64,000 bases of DNA from Endomychus coccineus. Lineage: Eukaryota > Arthropoda > Insecta > Coleoptera > Endomychidae. Within the stretch, counting starts at the first letter, position 1. Every line of letters begins with the position of its first letter. The stretch is from positions 2,914,001 to 2,978,000 of the forward strand of contig OY294069.1 in the NCBI GenBank assembly GCA_958510875.1. Direction: 5' to 3'. This document shows, piece after piece, positions 35,831 to 48,900 of this stretch. Below the pieces are notes generated by a model. It did not search any database and was not told where the DNA came from. It saw only the letters and a program-made list of their open reading frames with translations. The position numbers and the translations under genes were made by a program.

Positions 35831-38800
35831 CAAGAATCAAGAAGTTGAGAACCAGATTTATGAGGTAATAGGAAAAGGTTGTCAGATCTTACCAGAAATA
35901 TTGTTATTTCAGCAGTCTACCTAAAATATGCTTCTAACATTATAAAGACGCATATAGGAATTTGCAAAGATTTTAATTAATTCAACTAGTATAAACTTGA
36001 CTTGATGATTGAATGTCTGTTCTATGATTTACAGATTTGTATTCACGTTTTATGTTAATCATCTCCAGGATAGATCTTTTATAATAATTGGTTTCATTAA
36101 ATGATTAAGGTAATAATTAACACAACTTCCCAGTCAGAACAGTTTTAATAGATGAGGCAATTTCAAACTTCTTCATAAAAACAAAGAGATCATAAACTGG
36201 TACTTTTATTAAAAATAAATATAATAAAGGTCTGACAGATGTTAATTAACAACAATTTACAGCCAGACAAGTTTTTACAGATGGAGGAGATCTCAAAGTT
36301 CATGTTAAAATAAGAATCAAGAAGGTAAAGAAAGTGTATCAATGTATATTCATGTAAAAAAACAATAATTAGATGTTAATTAACAAAAAATTTTAACCAC
36401 ACAAATTTTTCAAAGATTATCGTTATTCACTATAAATTGTGTAAAATGCAAGCAGTAAATTCATTTATTTTCGCTATTTTTATTAATTCATTAAAATAGC
36501 AATTATTTTTACTCATCTGGCGGGCGTTACATTGTTCTTCAAAAATGTTTACCTCTTTAATTTCAAGTTCAATGGGACACCTTCTGTTCCATGAAAGCTT
36601 AGACTATATATAGTGGGTAAAAAAATTGGAGTCTTGACAAACACCAGTTAAGAAAATGGCCAAAATGTAGAATCAGGGTTTCAGTCGTTTATGATGATGT
36701 AACATGGACCTATAAATAGTCTCACTTTTCGTAATCATGATTGTCCAAATGATGAAAAATATGGTTTAACTTGAATTCAATCGAATTTTATAGTGACGCA
36801 AGTGAAAAAAAAAGCGAATGGGTGCGTCAGATTGGTCGTAAGTCTTCACATTCTAAAGTGCCGAAGCGAAAGCGGCATTATCGTCAATACCAATTTTTCT
36901 TTCATCATTCGAACAATCTTAACTAATTTCTTTATATTCCACAAATCCAATGATTATATTAGCATCGGCAAACTTTCGATCAATCCTGCATACGAATTTC
37001 TTGTGTACCTAAAGAGTTTGTATTTATGTTGAGCCGTGATGACGACCTTTAGACCATCGCGGCTCGATTCATGTGATTCTAACCATTAGTAACCCGAAAT
37101 TTCCACATATACCAATGGAAGTTACCGAAAGATATTAACCCTGAAATATACAGTTGGTTAAGTTATCGAAAAATGAGGCATTTTAATTAAAATCTGAATT
37201 AAAAGGTTATCTTTAATTCATTTAAATTCTAGTTGGTTATCAAGTATCGTTATTTAGGGGTTGAATTTTGCTGCCCAGATGTGTCGGTAGCATTATTATT
37301 TGACCAATACATTATTAAAATAAAAACTAAATCCACCGTATTAGACTACCAATAAACTGGTCGTAGGAGGACTCATTTGGCTACCAAGGAACCCAATTTT
37401 TAAGTTCAAGTTTGAACAATAAATTCGCTCCATATTCAAGGTTTTATTCTTGGTCAAATATAGAGGAGTGTCTAACAATGTTACATGACAACAGATTTTT
37501 TTTTGTCCTAGTCAATTTATCAAGATTTATTAGACATTTCTTACATTTTTAATTTTTTTATTGGTTGGTTATTCGAAGATTCCAATAAAATTATATTTAC
37601 CATCATCTTATTTTAAATTTTCTTTAATTATGTACATTATATAGGGGGTGCCCAAAAATAACTCCAGGAACACTGCTTTGGGCAGGGCTATTGAGTCAAA
37701 TTGGACATAAAGATGGCTTTTTTGTTGTGATTCTTTGTTTTGACATTTAGAACAATCGAAAAATCAAAAGTGCGCAAAAGATATTTGAAGGAGTAGGTTT
37801 TGCGGAATGTCTTTTTGTCAATATTCGACCCCCTCCATACACACGCATACGCAGGACTTTGAAGCGGTCTAACTCGGGGATTCTTGTAGATTTTTCACAG
37901 TCACATGTATTTGAAGAACGACTTCCACGGGCAGATAACGGAGGACAACCTGTTTTTGCAAAGGTCTTGGGTTCTCTCTCACGCCCAAAATATGAACTTT
38001 TAATAATGGCGTTAATTGGCCTCCGTTCGCGTAAAACCTCCTTTTTTTATCTTCGATCTTGAATAATTTTTAACGCAAGCCCTATCACTAGTTGGTTGCT
38101 ATTTTTTTTGGTACAGGAATCCTATTTTGATTTGACTATTTGGTAGTATGCAGTTCTATCACTTGCAAATCATCAAACCACAGTGTGTCGGTCTGGGTTC
38201 TGTGATTTTTTTTTCGTGAAGTCTATTCCACTTAGTCCTTGTTTTTTTTCATAGCAGACGATAGTTAGTAGCGTGCGGCTCTGAAGTTTTGCTTCTGGCC
38301 CGGGAAAAACGCTCCAGAAGGTATTGGTATGTTGAAAATAGCTTGCGAAGATTCTGCTATGTGTTGAAAGTTGCCCTCAAAGATTTTCTTGTGATATTTA
38401 TGGGGAGAGTGTAAAATCTCAAAATCCACGTAATTTTATACAGAAGTATTAATTTTCGTTAAGTCCCCAATTTTTAATGGTATTTTTGTTATTTACTCTC
38501 ATATTTTAGTCTTCCAGCGCAATACTCACTTACCTCTAGTTTTCTGTACATATAAAGGATCTTAACAATTTTTAAAATGGTTCCAAGACATATGTGGAAA
38601 GTTTGGCGCGTAGTTTAATGTAATTTATCAATTTCATTGTTATTAGTGCACTAGGGACAAATGTTCGTTGTAAAGGTCGAAACTTTATTATACAAACAAC
38701 ACGACTAGATTTCAAAAAAAAAAAAGAATGTTGATGGCCTTTGAAAACTGATTTTGTATGAATTTATGTGATAAGTATTATCTTCAGGCGTGGAAAAAAA

Positions 38801-39630
38801 GGGTTTTATATCAATTATTAGTCTTATACATAATTTCATTCTTCAGCATAATAAATTAAAGAAAAGATGATGAGGAATTTTCAACATTCTTGTGTATTAT
38901 AAAGTTCTTCCCGCAAATACGCTACAAATCATTCAGTTTATTTATCCTGTTAAAGGTTTTGTTTACTGTAAGTAGACCAACAATTCGCCTCTTTCCATCG
39001 ACCAGCATCTTATATCAATAACGAGATGTAGAAAGTATTACAACAGATCAGTACGATCATGTTCTAGATCGAATACTCCAAACTGGAATAAAAATGAAAG
39101 ACATTAGCTGTTTTTAGGTTAGAAAATGCGCACGCTTACCGAATTGCTACGAGTACTTTGCATTTAGATTCCGGTGCAGTGGAAAGACGCGAATTTCACA
39201 TACGCTTATCATGATTACATATTGACATGCGTGATACGTTATTCAGATTGTAGTAATTCAGCGGATTAGATTAAATAATCAGCTACTATATATTCGCGAA
39301 GATTAATCTCGAAACGTATTGAGTTTCCCACAAAGGTGCGTCATTCTACATTGACACTGCTCCCTCATTCCTTCATCGGCAGGAAAGAGGAACGTACAGT
39401 GCTACTAGTCGATATCTCTGTCAAGGTATAAGTACCCCGTTGACAAAAATGCTAAAAGAAACCAGATCATCTAGCGCCATCTAGTCGAGAGTAGGAAGTA
39501 CTCTCGTACGCCATTTTGAAGCCGTCTGATGGAATCTACATATATCTACACTATAATTTGCTCTCAAGTTGTTTTAACATTTCGTCAAAAATTCTGATTT
39601 TCTACAAGCGCAGCTAGTTTCAGACGGAAA
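35830..39630. other. AT-rich spacer, no gene recognised
   Basis: Nothing convincing on either strand. A TIR-like start (GGGGGTGCCCAAAAATAA) lies near 37645 without a partner that I could find. ORFs at 36793-37032 and 37859-38062 have no recognisable domains. Confidence 0.45.
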
Positions 39631-39700
39631 CACCTTTGATAACGTTTCCGACTTCGACAAATCCGGAATTTACAAAATGCTATGTGAGCCCAACTAGAAG
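39628..39700 (+). pseudogene. Penelope-like element GIY-YIG fragment
   Basis: Reads NTFDNVSDFDKSGIYKMLCE, the same start of the GIY-YIG endonuclease domain as at 46965-47035 (NTFDKVSNFDKSGIYKLNCD). Truncated on both sides. Confidence 0.65.
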
Positions 39701-40199
39701 GAATATTGCCACACGCCAATTTTCTAGTAAAGCCGAATGATTTTAAATGAATATTGGTTTGGGGTCGAGAGGCATGGCGTATCCCTGAGGATCCTAGTTA
39801 GAGATGAGTTAAATGTGATTTGAAAGAAACAGCATGTTATAACGCAAGAGCATATTGTAGTGTTTGCTTCAAAAGGACGGACGAGAGTACTCTCTTACAT
39901 AGAGGAAGGTACCTTTGTGGAGAATATGTAACACAAGTAATTTGTTAATTATATTGTTTTTAAATTTGGTTGGACAGAATTATATTGAATTCTCGGGAAA
40001 TAAGACATTCGAAAACAATTGTTTTGTATTCGACTACTTTCATCGAAAGTTGTGGGCATGATAAAATCACAAATTGCGCCAGTTTCGTTGTAAAATGTGC
40101 CATGATTATAGCAAGAGTTAACTCTCAGTCTCTGTATATGCCATGACGCAATTTCATCTTCAGTAGAAAATTTTGAAGGTTGTACAGGGTGATTCAACT

Positions 40200-42720
40200 T
40201 TATTATCGTGAAAATATTGAATTGAGGTGTCCGTTACTTTGTGACATTCCATTATAACAATAAAACTAAGGTAAACTAAAGTAAACCACAGTTTTATTAG
40301 TATTGGAAAAATATTCATTTCCTGTTCTGGAATATCAGATCAGTCTTGAAATTAATTAAGAAAAAAGCAATCTATCAATTGTTATGCATATATTCCCTAG
40401 GAAAAGTTATTTTCTAAAGTTATGTATTATTGAATGTAACTCGAGAAAAAGAGATTCACTTCAACAGATGTTAGTTTCACACATATTGGCATTTTTCTGA
40501 AGTTAAGTTGATTCTTTAAAATTCATATGTGCCGGTAATTCATGGTATGATAGATTATGCATCAGTCGCAAAAATATTGCCTTAGTTTTCTGTAGAAAAG
40601 TGTTCTATATGCGAAACTTTTCAAATGGTAAGAAACCCAAATACAATTACAAATCATGATAGTAGGACTGAGTATTATGATCACAAATGAAGAAAATAAC
40701 AAATTCTCACTTCCTTAAAACTGCAATTGAAGAAAAATAACTACACGCGAGAATGCAGCCTTGAAGCTATTCGCGTGCGCCATAAATTTGTCACATTTGT
40801 GTGTAAGGAGGAAGAGAGATAGGAAAGGTCGTGAGATGTGAGCTTATCTTCCCAGTCCTAGTATCATGGTAATCAACCGATTTAGATTTACAACAAATCT
40901 ATGGTGCCTTACATGGATTACTATAATCTGTGAAATATTATGTTACTTCCCCAGTTCGCTTAGATGGAGGAAGCATATAATTATTTAACAACGATGCCCT
41001 TATCAACAGTAAATTAATACACTTACATCTTGTATATTTTTCATGTATGTGTGACTACAAGCATAGGCAATTTCGTTTCAATTATTTACAAACATTAGCT
41101 ATTTTTTAGAGCATGCTAATCAATTCAGTATGATCTGAAAGCTATTTTCTATTACCATAGGTTTTCCTCCTGTAGTCATAAGACATAAAAAAATACATGA
41201 GATTATAATCTTTTTCTGATAAGTGTGGCGTAGTAAGCAAATTATGGAAATGTTATTGAACATTTCCTTTAATTTGATAGTCAATTCTGAAGTTCTAGTC
41301 CGATTAATCAATGCATTTATATTATATAATATATGTATACTTTTTAATGTAAAAATTTAATATCTCAAATCTGTGTTTCATTCTGTTTTGATATGTCAAT
41401 TCATTAGTTTGTAAAATTTGATTTAAGCATTATTTTTTCGTTTTATTTTAGAAAAGCAATAAACATTCCAGTATTAATGAATTTTTAAAATCTGCAAATT
41501 ATGATTTATGTTTTTACAATATCCAATATGTATATGTGCGAATTTATATTTGAGAGATCCTATATTGCTGTTTTATATGAATTGTCTGCCATATCTAATT
41601 GTTTTAGAATTGTTTATAGCCGTATAACTTTGTAATAGTAGAATTCTAGAGCGAGCTATTTTTATAACATGTTACTATTTGCAGTTAAAATTATTACCTT
41701 AATGATATTAGGTGGACCTTCTATCAACTTCTTGAACTTCTATGGTGAACGTTTCCGATTACTTCAACTTTGAAGGATATTAAAAAACGGTTTCAAAGAC
41801 AACTGATATTTGAAAGTTATCAATTAACATTGTAACTTTTCTCTTGAATAACTTTCTAATGTCTATAAGAATAGCGTTTTGAAAAGAACACCTTCGGTAA
41901 TTCGGAAAGTCTTCAATTTGCTGACACAAATTTCTAATATGAGAAAATAACTAGATACTTATTGAGAGCCATAAGTATCAATCACTGATGAATCTTAAAA
42001 AAATTCCATTATAATTGATAGCAAATACACAGGCATTATTTGTATTATCCCTGCTTTAATACACTGAGATTATATTCACATAGTGGATTCGGTTTTTTGG
42101 AAAATTAATTACCGTTGACCCAGAAAAATTAAAAAGAAAACCGCTAGTGGTTAAAACAGGATTTTGAACACAGCCAATGTAACCTAGAAGATCTGAAACG
42201 TGAAAGGAAAGAAGTTTGTTTATCTCAATATGATATGTAAGGGAAGATTAAATTATATTTCTCCGCTGATTAGTGAAGAAAAGAAGAAATGAAAGAACGC
42301 AGTTATTCTCAGTATTTAAAGTCATACATGTACTTCCTAAATATTAAATTGCCATGTAGCCAAAAATTGTCTTCTTGTTTAAAATTTATATCTCATTTGC
42401 ATTATTTGATGGGTGTTATCCAAGTAAATTGATTGTACTTTTCTATTGTTGTTGCCTCGTTTAAAATTGAAATAAAATGATGATTAGAAAAATATTTGCT
42501 TTTTATTTCGGATATTTCCTAACCAGCTTATAAAAATTTCTCAATTACTAAATATGTACAGAATTAACAAATACGTGAATTCATTGTAATAATCTATAGA
42601 GGATAAGGGAAATCTAAGTATTTAACTGGATTCGGTAAATAAGTGAACAATATAATCAGATTGTTAGTTGTTTTTATTCTTGATCACTTTACTGGTTTCT
42701 GTAAATCTCAATAATTCCTT
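40200..42720. other. AT-rich spacer, no gene recognised
   Basis: No exon supported. A repeat end ACAGGGTGATTCA near 40187 resembles ACAGGATGATTCA near 62187. Confidence 0.45.
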
Positions 42721-42723
42721 GTA

Positions 42724-43623
42724 CAAGATGGGCCAAAAGAAATCACCCTATTGGAAGATGCTCTTATTTTTGCAAATAGAGGCCAATTTCAAATCTGTTT
42801 TGACATTTGTGAACTAGACAGATGTAGAATACAAGTGAACAAGCCATGGAGCGATTCACTCCCCAAGAACGCGGAATAATCGTGTCTATTTTTTTGCGTA
42901 ACAATTCGTCTGTGGTGTTGGCGCAGCGCGAATTCCGTCGCCGATTCCTCGGTCGTCCGGCACCGACAGCGCAAACACTGCGCCGTTTGGCCACCAACCT
43001 TGAAGAGTATGGGACCACAAAACTATCGCTTCTGGGGCACCGAAAATCCACGAGGAGCCATTACACCCGCTCAAAGTGACTGCATGGTGCGCTGTTCACG
43101 CTGGAGGAGTCATCGGGCCTATTTTTCGAGGACGCCGCTGGTCAAACGACAACAGTGGACGGTGCGGAGTTTTTTCTGCCGCAATTGAACGAATTAGGAC
43201 TGGGGGACATGTGGTTCCAACAGGACGGAGCAACGGCACACACTGCGCGAGCCACAACCGATATTCTGAAGGCGGCGCAAGATCGCCCGATTTAACCGTT
43301 CCAGACTTTTTTTTGTGGGGTTTTTTGAAGTCCCGTGTTTACGTGAACAAGCCCGAGACCCTGGAAGCCCTCAAGGACAACATTCGACACGAGTGCGAGA
43401 ATCTGTCGCCCGAAGTGTTCGCCGAAGTGATGAAAAATGCCATAAAACGAGCCCGTATAGCAATCAATTGTGGCGGCGCCCATTTGGCCGATATCATCTT
43501 CTCGACTCGACCAATAAAATTCTAAAGGTTCAAATAAACAATCAAAAAACAGAATCGAAGTTTTTCATTTAGAAAAAAAATGAGAGCCAAACAACATCGG
43601 ATGACTTCTTTTGGCCCACCTTG
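42724..43623 (+). mobile_element. Mariner-like element, internally deleted, with TIRs and TA duplication
   Basis: Ends are inverted: CAAGATGGGCCAAAAGAAAT at the left and, complemented, CAAGGTGGGCCAAAAGAAGT at the right. Both ends are flanked by TA (42722-42723 and 43624-43625), the Tc1/mariner target duplication. The length is 900 bp, too short for a full transposase. The N-terminal HTH is intact from ATG 42846 (MERFTPQERGIIVSIFLRNN). The middle is deleted so that frame jumps to RFWGTENPRG and VTAWCAVHAGGVIGPIF. The second catalytic block WFQQDGATAHTAR and the end DFFLWGFLKSRVYVNKPETL are present but in other frames. It is non-autonomous. It is a relative of the copy at 2484-3112 and relatively GC-rich. 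Confidence 0.92.
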
Positions 43624-44348
43624 TACTTACGGATAAGATAAATTTAAAAATGAACATAGCAAATTTCTCAAATAACCAACTAATATTGTACATCACGTTG
43701 CAAACAGGTAAATATAGTTCGTGAAATAAACGATAGAGGCGCTCAAGCTACTGGCAATCAGCATAAATCGAGAAGCTTGAATCCGATTTCTGATGAAAAT
43801 TGCTCGGATTCTCAATTGATTACAATATTATCCTTGACGTTACGAACAGGAACGAATCAGAAACATTTTAACAATTATTCGAGTAGTCAAATTATTGTTA
43901 TCAATAATCAACTATTACTTTACGAAGCATTTGATTCTATGCCATTGAAAATGGTTCAAATTAGCAGCACATACCAACATTGCCGTATATAGTATCGTGC
44001 ACAAAAGTTGACCTTTCCATCCGCCTATCAACGTTTCCAAATAAATAAAATTGTATTCTCAGAATCAACCAAATATGGAAGGTATTCCTACTTTTCGCAG
44101 CTGTTACGGTTCTTATATCATTTTTTTCTATGATCGATTTCCGTAATCTTTGACTGACTATTTCTCTATGTCTTCGTCCTTTGAAAAGGTTATGCGTTTG
44201 TTAGGTTATGTTAATCAAAATAACTTTATTTTATGCCGAAAAGAACATAACTTGAGGTACGTAACAATTATAATTGAAACTACCTGCAAAGTATTGTTCT
44301 GCATGCCACCTTTCCCATTTTATGATCGTTGAGAAGCTGTAAAAAATC
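43624..44348. other. Spacer and presumed 5' flank of Timm21
   Basis: No gene recognised; the promoter and 5' UTR of Timm21 should lie at its right end. Confidence 0.4.
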
Positions 44349-45913
44349 ATGATTCTGGTCAAAATAATCCGGCCGGCTTTAAACTTTAGATCTAGAATAA
44401 AAGTATACAATACTGTACACCAGCACATGTGCCAAAGATACAAAAGCAATAAAGAAACTTCATTAGCAACATCTCAACGGACAGAAGTGGACACTAATGT
44501 TAAACCCTTAGGGGAGAAAGTGAAAGAAACTACAAAGACAGCTTCGTATCTAGGAATTATTTTATTAGGTGTAGCTGTTACTGGCTCACTGTTTTATGCC
44601 GTGTTTAGCGAATTGTTTTCTAGTAAAAGTCCTAACAACGTGTATTCTAAAGCAGTTAAGAAATGTATCGCAGATACAAGGGTAGAAGACAAGCTAGGCT
44701 ATCCTATTGCTGCTTTCGGTGAGGAAACTAGGAGGGGAAGGCGTCGACACGTCAGTCATTTAGTTTATGATCGAGACGGAAAGCAGTGCATAAGAATGAA
44801 ATTCTATTTGAAAGGCTCATTTCATAAAGGGACAGTGCAACTTGAAATGATGGAAGTGAGTATACAAAAATAAACATTAAATTAATCACAGTTTTGTTTG
44901 ACATCTCATTTTTCTGAATGCTTACTATCAGATGAACCTGACTTTTTGGCATTCAAATAGTTCTCTGTTCATAACCTGATGTTTTAGCAAATCAGTTCAA
45001 AAATCTATCCATAATTGACTATTTATACATTTAATCAATTAAAATTCCAATTATTATGTTTACATTCTTCATTTTGAATAAGCAATCAGAATTTATCAAT
45101 AGTTGTTCTGTCATTTTTCATAATTCATAGAATAAGAATATTATCTTGTCTGTGTCACAAATTTAACAATATTTTATGAAAGAAATAATTGAATATTCAC
45201 CTTGGCCTAAGCCAAAGGTATCTTCAGCCAAACAGTTTTGATGTGCAAATATATTATTTGATTCACATTTCAAAAGTTGTAATTATTTTCACTGAACTAA
45301 GCTAGAAATATTTCGGAAAACTCAATTTGTCAGGTATAGTCTTGAATCAAAGAATAACACAGAAAGGTTTTCGCTGATTTCAAAGTAATTCTTGAATCAA
45401 AGAATGACACAGAACGGTTTTCGCCGATTTCAAAGTAATTTTTTTAATTATTAATTTTTTTGTTAGTAAGTTTCATAGACCAGAAATATTGCACAAATTG
45501 CGATCTGACGTCTTGGATATTAATTAGAACATAAATAATAAAACGCCTTCATTCAGTTATTTTCACTTATTTAATTTTATTATTATCAGCCAAAACCCTT
45601 CTTGATGTCCGGACTATACTTTTGTACATTATTAATACCATTTTTAAATAGTTTAAGTATTTTCTGGAATGTTCGCCCGATTCATTTAATCAGCCAATGA
45701 TTAAAATACTGAGAGAATCAGTTATAAAATGCTAAAACTAATTTTCCTTCACAGAATGAATCGGGAAAATACGAATACCGTTACCTGTTCGTAGAAGTTC
45801 ACGACATGCTAAGAAATACCATCATTATTGAAGATAACAGAAAAGAGATCGATACGAAAAACGCACTGCCCAGTTCAATAATAGATTACACAGAAAAAAA
45901 TACTTTGTATTAA
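44349..45913 (+). CDS. Timm21: Mitochondrial import inner membrane translocase subunit Tim21
   Basis: Two coding exons, 44349-44855 and 45755-45913, join in phase 0 (GT-AG) and encode 221 residues. The N-terminus MILVKIIRPALNFRSRIKVY is basic and amphipathic as in a mitochondrial presequence. One membrane helix is at residues about 66-86 (SYLGIILLGVAVTGSLFYAVF). The intermembrane-space domain follows: NNVYSKAVKKCIADTRVEDK, LGYPIAAFGEE, then exon 2 YRYLFVEVHDM and IIIEDNRKE. Tim21 docks the TIM23 presequence translocase to the TOM complex and to respiratory-chain assembly intermediates. The gene converges on Tmem231: the two stop codons are 19 bp apart, and a candidate poly(A) signal (46017-46022) lies inside the last Tmem231 exon. 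Confidence 0.95.
45340..45439. repeat. Tandem duplication, 2 x 50 bp (Timm21 intron)
   Basis: Units 45340-45389 and 45390-45439 begin TCTTGAATCAAAGAAT and differ at only a few positions. Confidence 0.9.
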
Positions 45914-45916
45914 ACT

Positions 45917-45922
45917 TTTATT
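45917..45922 (-). promoter_or_regulatory. Candidate poly(A) signal of Tmem231
   Basis: AATAAA on the minus strand begins 11 bases after the Tmem231 stop. Cleavage 15-25 bases further would fall within Timm21 exon 2. Confidence 0.5.
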
Positions 45923-45932
45923 GAGAATCAGA

Positions 45933-48900
45933 TCAAATATGCTTACGTTTTAATGGATTGTCTTCGTAAAACAACACTAAATGGTTGTGAAATATGTAGC
46001 TTTTGATCTTAGTAACAATAAAGGCGACTATTACATAATAAGCAACATATTGGACCCATGCCCATTTCATTATTTGCCAGAATCCGGGCTTGTAGTAGAA
46101 CTTATGTTCTGAATATTTGATCTTCAGCCTCAACTCGAAATAATTTTTATTATCTGTATCAAATGTTGTATATATATTTGTTAATATCGTAGTTACTGAA
46201 AAAAATAAACAATTTTATTAGTTTTCTTGAGTTTTATTGAGTTCATTGTAAAATGGACTCTTATTTTGATGGTTAGTTTTCAAATAATATTGGTTTAAAT
46301 ATGAAGAAATACATATAACCTAAATATGAAAAAACAATTACGTACTAAGACATAAGATAAAATAGTGAAACTACAATAAAATAAAAGAACTGTTTTAAAT
46401 AACGAAAAAATGGTTTGTTCTAATTTTCATAACAATTGATGTCGTCACACCCCCATCACTACCTAAACTAACTAACACTATTGATAAGAAATAATCACCC
46501 TTATCCACTAAAAATACTATTAAAGTACTGAGAACCTTTCGGCTACTAAGTAGCCATCATCAGAGTAAACTAAATTATAAATCAAAATGTGCCTGTTTTA
46601 ATACTATTTGGGGATAATAATGTAAACAAGGGGTTACCCTCAGCTAGAGATAAATCTGAATTTAATAAATTACTTTTTCGTTTATACATTTTTTTTTAGA
46701 AGTGATAAACTTTCTTGAGAAATGGTGTGATCTGTATTCAGAATGTGTTTGGCTACCGCTGATTTTCTACCATTATTTTTCTTTATATGAGCAAAATGTT
46801 CCTTATAGCGAGTTATAACTTTATCAAAAGTGTTGCCTAAACGGTTTTTTAGCTTGTTCTTGCATCTATAAACTGGTTGTATTGCAAATTTATAAAACAA
46901 ACTACAGAATTACTAATTACTGAAGAATGGTAAGTGAATTTTATTGAAGTTATTTGAAGCCATAGACAACACCTTTGATAAAGTTTCCAATTTCGACAAA
47001 TCGGGGATTTACAAACTCAATTGTGACTCGTGTTCAAAACAAAGAGTTCTATGTCTAGAGAAGACATGTCGGATTTATACCGTATTTTGGGAGTCTCCCT
47101 TTTTTCGTTCTTTACGCATGATCGAGGCTTTTTTTTTCTCCTCCCCGCACCGGCAGACGACTATTCATTTATAACGCTATTACACGAGAATAAATTATAT
47201 TTCGTTTGGTTTGAGAAAAGGAAAAAACAAGCCTCCTCGATCGCTTGGGACGCGGTGAGAGGGTAACCGCGCTGGACTCCCAAAATACGTTCTCTTTATA
47301 TACAAACGATTGTCTTCTCTAGATATAGAACTCTTTGGTCCAAAATGCTACTTGGGTCAAACTAGAAGGAACATTTTGCTCATATTAAGAAAAATAATGG
47401 TTAAAAATCAGCGGTAGCAGAACATATTTTAAATATTGGTCACACCATTTCTCAAGAATTTCTTCTAAAACACAGTACAGACAAATATCTAGGTAACTTA
47501 GAAGTTATTATTTCTTATTAATAGTGTTAGTTAGTTTAGGTACTGAGGGTTAGAATAAGTTGATTTGTTCCCTGAATACGTTTTATTTAATTTCTCTCTC
47601 TCTTAAGGAATACTTAAGAACATACATATCTGCATGTGATGATATAGGTTTACTTCATTAGTTTCCAAAAATTGAATCTAATTATAAATTATAAAGTAAT
47701 ACAACAATTTTTATTGTCAAAATTAGATCAAAAAAGTATTCAGCTCTAAGATTACAGCAATCAAATATCCACTTTGAGTGATGTACGAATCGATCTCCTA
47801 TATTTTACGGTATTATATCATGATCCTTATGTACATAATAATAAAGACCAATCTTGAATAGTAAACTTCCGCGGATAGTTAATCTTGAAATATCTTGGCA
47901 TCCGGATGGATTTCACGAAAGTTGAAGCCTCAAGCCTGCCCTGAAAATGCCACATGTAATGGCTGGCGAAACGTCGGCATCAAGTCGTGCTATTGTGCGG
48001 AATTCATCCGAAAGCCAAGAATTTACAATAAAGACCAATTTGTTTTTTATTTCAAATACGACAATGAAAGATGGGGTTGTGACGCCCCACACTTACGGAG
48101 TCAATTTATGGTTTTAGTAAATTTCTGGCAGCAGAAATTATGTACAAAGCTCCATAAATATTCAATATTCTAATTAAATTCAAGAACACGATTTCTGCGA
48201 GATGATTCATTTATTTCTAATTCATGTAGTTTTCTTGAAATAATTATCACTTCGACGAAAATATGTTATCGTATCGAAACTTAATAAAAAAGCTTCAGAT
48301 ATGCAGAATGGAACATTTTCATTCATAATACATTTATTTAATATTCTGCAATAATCTGAAATAAATACGTTTCTCCGTATAATCAAAATTTGTAACAAAA
48401 CAAATATGTTCTTTCTTTATATTATATTCATTTGGATTTTCTAGAACCAATTTTTAACGGTTTATGAATAAATACAATTCAACTTACGATTTCGTTTAGC
48501 GTAATCGGCAATTATATTGTCCGTCCTGTAGCTGTTAATGTTGGTTTCATATCTTATTAAAGAATGATTATACAGGTTGTTTACATACAGATTGGAGCAA
48601 TATACTGGATCTGACTGATGTAAATGTAGATCTCCAATAATATTTACACCGGTAATATTTAATGGCACGAAAAGTTGGAAAATTACGGCAGATTGCATCT
48701 GTAGTGGACACGTCGGCGACTAAAATGTTGAAACAAATTTAATGATATTCTAACAATCTTTATAAAAATTAAAGAGAGCTTGTATATTGTACTCACGTGC
48801 AACTTATAATCTATAGGAATTATTAAACTAAAAAACTGTAGTTCACAGTTTGCTGGAAGATTCACTTTGATCCTTATGAATAATTCATCAATTTTCATAT

